Positions 62,574 through 64,000 of a DNA stretch of 64,000 nucleotides are shown here, one piece after another. A program made the position numbers and the translations under genes. Position 1 is the stretch's first letter. Each line of letters begins with the position of its first letter. The notes beneath the pieces are model-generated. The model was not told where the DNA came from. It made no database searches and saw only the letters and a list, made by a program, of their open reading frames with translations. The DNA is from Bradyrhizobium sp. 164 (GTDB taxonomy: Bacteria > Pseudomonadota > Alphaproteobacteria > Rhizobiales > Xanthobacteraceae), in assembly GCF_023073715.1 (NCBI RefSeq), contig NZ_JADPKA010000030.1, positions 1 through 64,000 on the forward strand, read 5' to 3'.

Positions 62574-63266
62574 TCAGCGCTGCAGGCCTCGCACAAGGGA
62601 CAGGAAACGGGCCTGTTCCGCCGGATTGTCCCGGAACATGCCGGTGAAGCGGCTGGTGAAGGTGGAAGCGCCATGCTTGGCGACACCGCGCACCGACATG
62701 CAGGTATGCTCGGCCTCGATCAGCACGGCCACGCCGCGCGGCTTGAGGACCTCGTCGATGGCGGCCGCGATCTGCGCCGTCAGATGTTCCTGGGTCTGGA
62801 GCCGGCGGGCGAAGATATCGGTCAGGCGCGCGAGCTTGGATAGGCCGACGACGCGCTCCACCGGCGTATAGGCGATGTGCGCCTTGCCGTAGAACGGCAT
62901 CATGTGATGCTCGCATTGCGAGGTGAACTCGATATCCCGCACCAGGACGAAATCGTCATAGCCCGCCGTCTCGCCGAAGGTGCGGTCCAGGACCTCGGCC
63001 GGGCATTGATGGTAGCCCTGATAGAGCTCGTCGAAGGCCTCGACCACGCGGCGCGGCGTGTCGAGCAGGCCTTCGCGCTCGGTATCCTCGCCGATATAGG
63101 CGAGCAGCGTCTTCACCGCTGCTTCCGCCTCGGCGCGCGCAGGGCGCGGCTGGTCGGCGCGGACGGCGGCCGCGAGAAATTCAGCGGGATCAAGCTCGGC
63201 CGGGCGGCTCTCGGGCTGGCGGTCCGAGGGCTTGTTGGGGCGGATGGATTTGATTGCAGCGTCCAT
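62574..63266 (-). CDS. folE: GTP cyclohydrolase I
   Basis: A 230-residue FolE that converts GTP to dihydroneopterin triphosphate for folate. Zinc ligands are Cys118 and His121 ([20 protein letters not shown]) and Cys189 ([10 protein letters not shown]). The N-terminal extension is about 40 residues. The ATG at 63266 ([14 protein letters not shown]) is the likely start; the frame upstream is open but poor. It is probably co-transcribed with hisI. Confidence 0.94.
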   Translation of the reverse strand: MDAAIKSIRPNKPSDRQPESRPAELDPAEFLAAAVRADQPRPARAEAEAAVKTLLAYIGEDTEREGLLDTPRRVVEAFDELYQGYHQCPAEVLDRTFGETAGYDDFVLVRDIEFTSQCEHHMMPFYGKAHIAYTPVERVVGLSKLARLTDIFARRLQTQEHLTAQIAAAIDEVLKPRGVAVLIEAEHTCMSVRGVAKHGASTFTSRFTGMFRDNPAEQARFLSLVRGLQR

Positions 63267-63507
63267 ATCGACTCCGTTCGACGGCCTTACGGCCGGAGTG
63301 TCACCGGCAGACGGGGCGGCAAGCCGCCGGACGCCTGAACAGAACAGTCTCGGCGAAAAAGGTCCGCTCGTCGCCACGCCGGCCGCACCATTCTGGATCA
63401 CCGCCGGTGGGCCGCTGGACTGTTTTTCCGCGAGTTCCGACCCTATATAGGACCCTGGACGCCGCCCGCCAAGGCCGATCGGGTGCGGAAGTGCTGGACT
63501 CCATCAC

Positions 63508-63963
63508 ATGCTGAACGACATCTACAACAAGCGGATCATCGAACTGGCCGGGAATATTCCGCGGCTCGGGCGGCTGTCGGACCCCGATGCCTCGGCCACT
63601 GCCCACTCCAAGCTGTGCGGCTCGACCGTGAAGGTCGACCTCAAGATGAACGGGAACACCGTCACCGACTTCGCCCATGACGTGAAGGCCTGCGCCTTGG
63701 GACAGGCCTCTTCGTCCATCATGGCAAGTCGGATCGTGGGGTCGACTGCGAGCGAACTCCGTGAGTTGCGCGAAACCGTTCGCAAGATGCTGAAGGAGAA
63801 CGGTGCGCCTCCTGAAGGAAAATGGGAAGAGATCAAGTTCCTCGAGCCGGTCCGCGACTACAAGGCGCGGCATGCCTCGACCCTTCTCACCTTCGATGCG
63901 GTGGTCGATGCTATCGGCCAGATCGAGGCCAAGGCGAAGCAGCCGGCGGCGGCTCAGGGCTGA
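63508..63963 (+). CDS. IscU/NifU-like iron-sulfur scaffold protein
   Basis: A 151-residue IscU/NifU-fold protein. Cys37 (KLCGSTVKV) and Cys62 (KACALGQASSS) occupy two of the three cluster-ligand positions. The third is replaced: RHASTLLTFD has His-Ala where a Cys is usual. Such two-Cys members are common in alphaproteobacteria. It probably takes part in Fe-S assembly or repair, but scaffold activity is unproven. The ATG at 63508 is the normal start. Divergent from folE. Confidence 0.82.
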   Translation: MLNDIYNKRIIELAGNIPRLGRLSDPDASATAHSKLCGSTVKVDLKMNGNTVTDFAHDVKACALGQASSSIMASRIVGSTASELRELRETVRKMLKENGAPPEGKWEEIKFLEPVRDYKARHASTLLTFDAVVDAIGQIEAKAKQPAAAQG

Positions 63964-64000
63964 GTGCTCTCCGTCGTTCCGGGGCGATGCCACCGGACCC

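Overview
The window is high-G+C chromosomal DNA from an alphaproteobacterium. It is most likely Bradyrhizobium or a close relative in the Nitrobacteraceae. This is inferred from the gene families, the glycine-tyrosine-rich and Omp25/31-type envelope proteins, the many small lineage-type hypothetical proteins and the palindromic intergenic repeats. No rRNA operon or CRISPR array is present. tRNA genes for Gly(UCC), Tyr(GUA) and Thr(UGU) are seen.

The left part (1-24,400) is ordinary core and accessory metabolism. It holds an ArgE-type deacetylase, a LysE exporter and an acyl-CoA block: an APH-like kinase next to an acyl-CoA dehydrogenase, a divergent TetR regulator and a CaiB-type CoA transferase. 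An MFS transporter and a PQQ-type sugar dehydrogenase lipoprotein with a DUF2231 membrane partner follow. Next is a ureide block (DctA-like carrier, AllA, AllE) with a divergent LysR regulator, then a UvrD-family helicase, a luciferase-like monooxygenase, an RlmB-type rRNA methyltransferase and secreted proteins. At 15,905-16,113 lies a compact unit: a sigma-70-like promoter, a 17-nt perfect complement of the 16S rRNA 3' tail acting as a very strong Shine-Dalgarno, a 14-codon ORF, a structured RNA body and an intrinsic terminator.

The middle (24,420-47,977) is a genomic island of about 23.5 kb in the 3' end of tRNA-Thr. It is bounded by a 19-bp direct repeat and carries paired GTTGGTA arm-site-like repeats at both ends. 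Its integrase is broken by an amber codon inside the catalytic domain. Its AAA ATPase and a PD-(D/E)XK nuclease gene each carry a single-base frameshift, so the island looks immobilised and decaying. The cargo is rich in defence-type genes: an Mrr-type endonuclease, a MmeI-like single-chain restriction-modification enzyme, a SEC-C protein, a CAP12/PCTIR-type TIR protein and an orphan adenine methyltransferase. The most unusual gene is a 956-residue protein joining a Cas4/TM0106-type Fe-S nuclease-like domain, a DEDD exonuclease-like domain and an IS66-like DDE transposase.

The right part (47,996-64,000) returns to core DNA. It holds a GFA-family enzyme with a methyltransferase, several small proteins, an Omp25/31-type porin, a frameshifted lipoprotein gene, a TPR protein and a beta-lactamase-family hydrolase convergent with an S10 carboxypeptidase. 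NAD kinase, a response regulator with a separate Hpt protein, a DUF2336 protein, an SLT lytic transglycosylase, folE-hisI and a NifU/IscU-like protein complete it. All functions are assigned by reading motifs; no database search was run.
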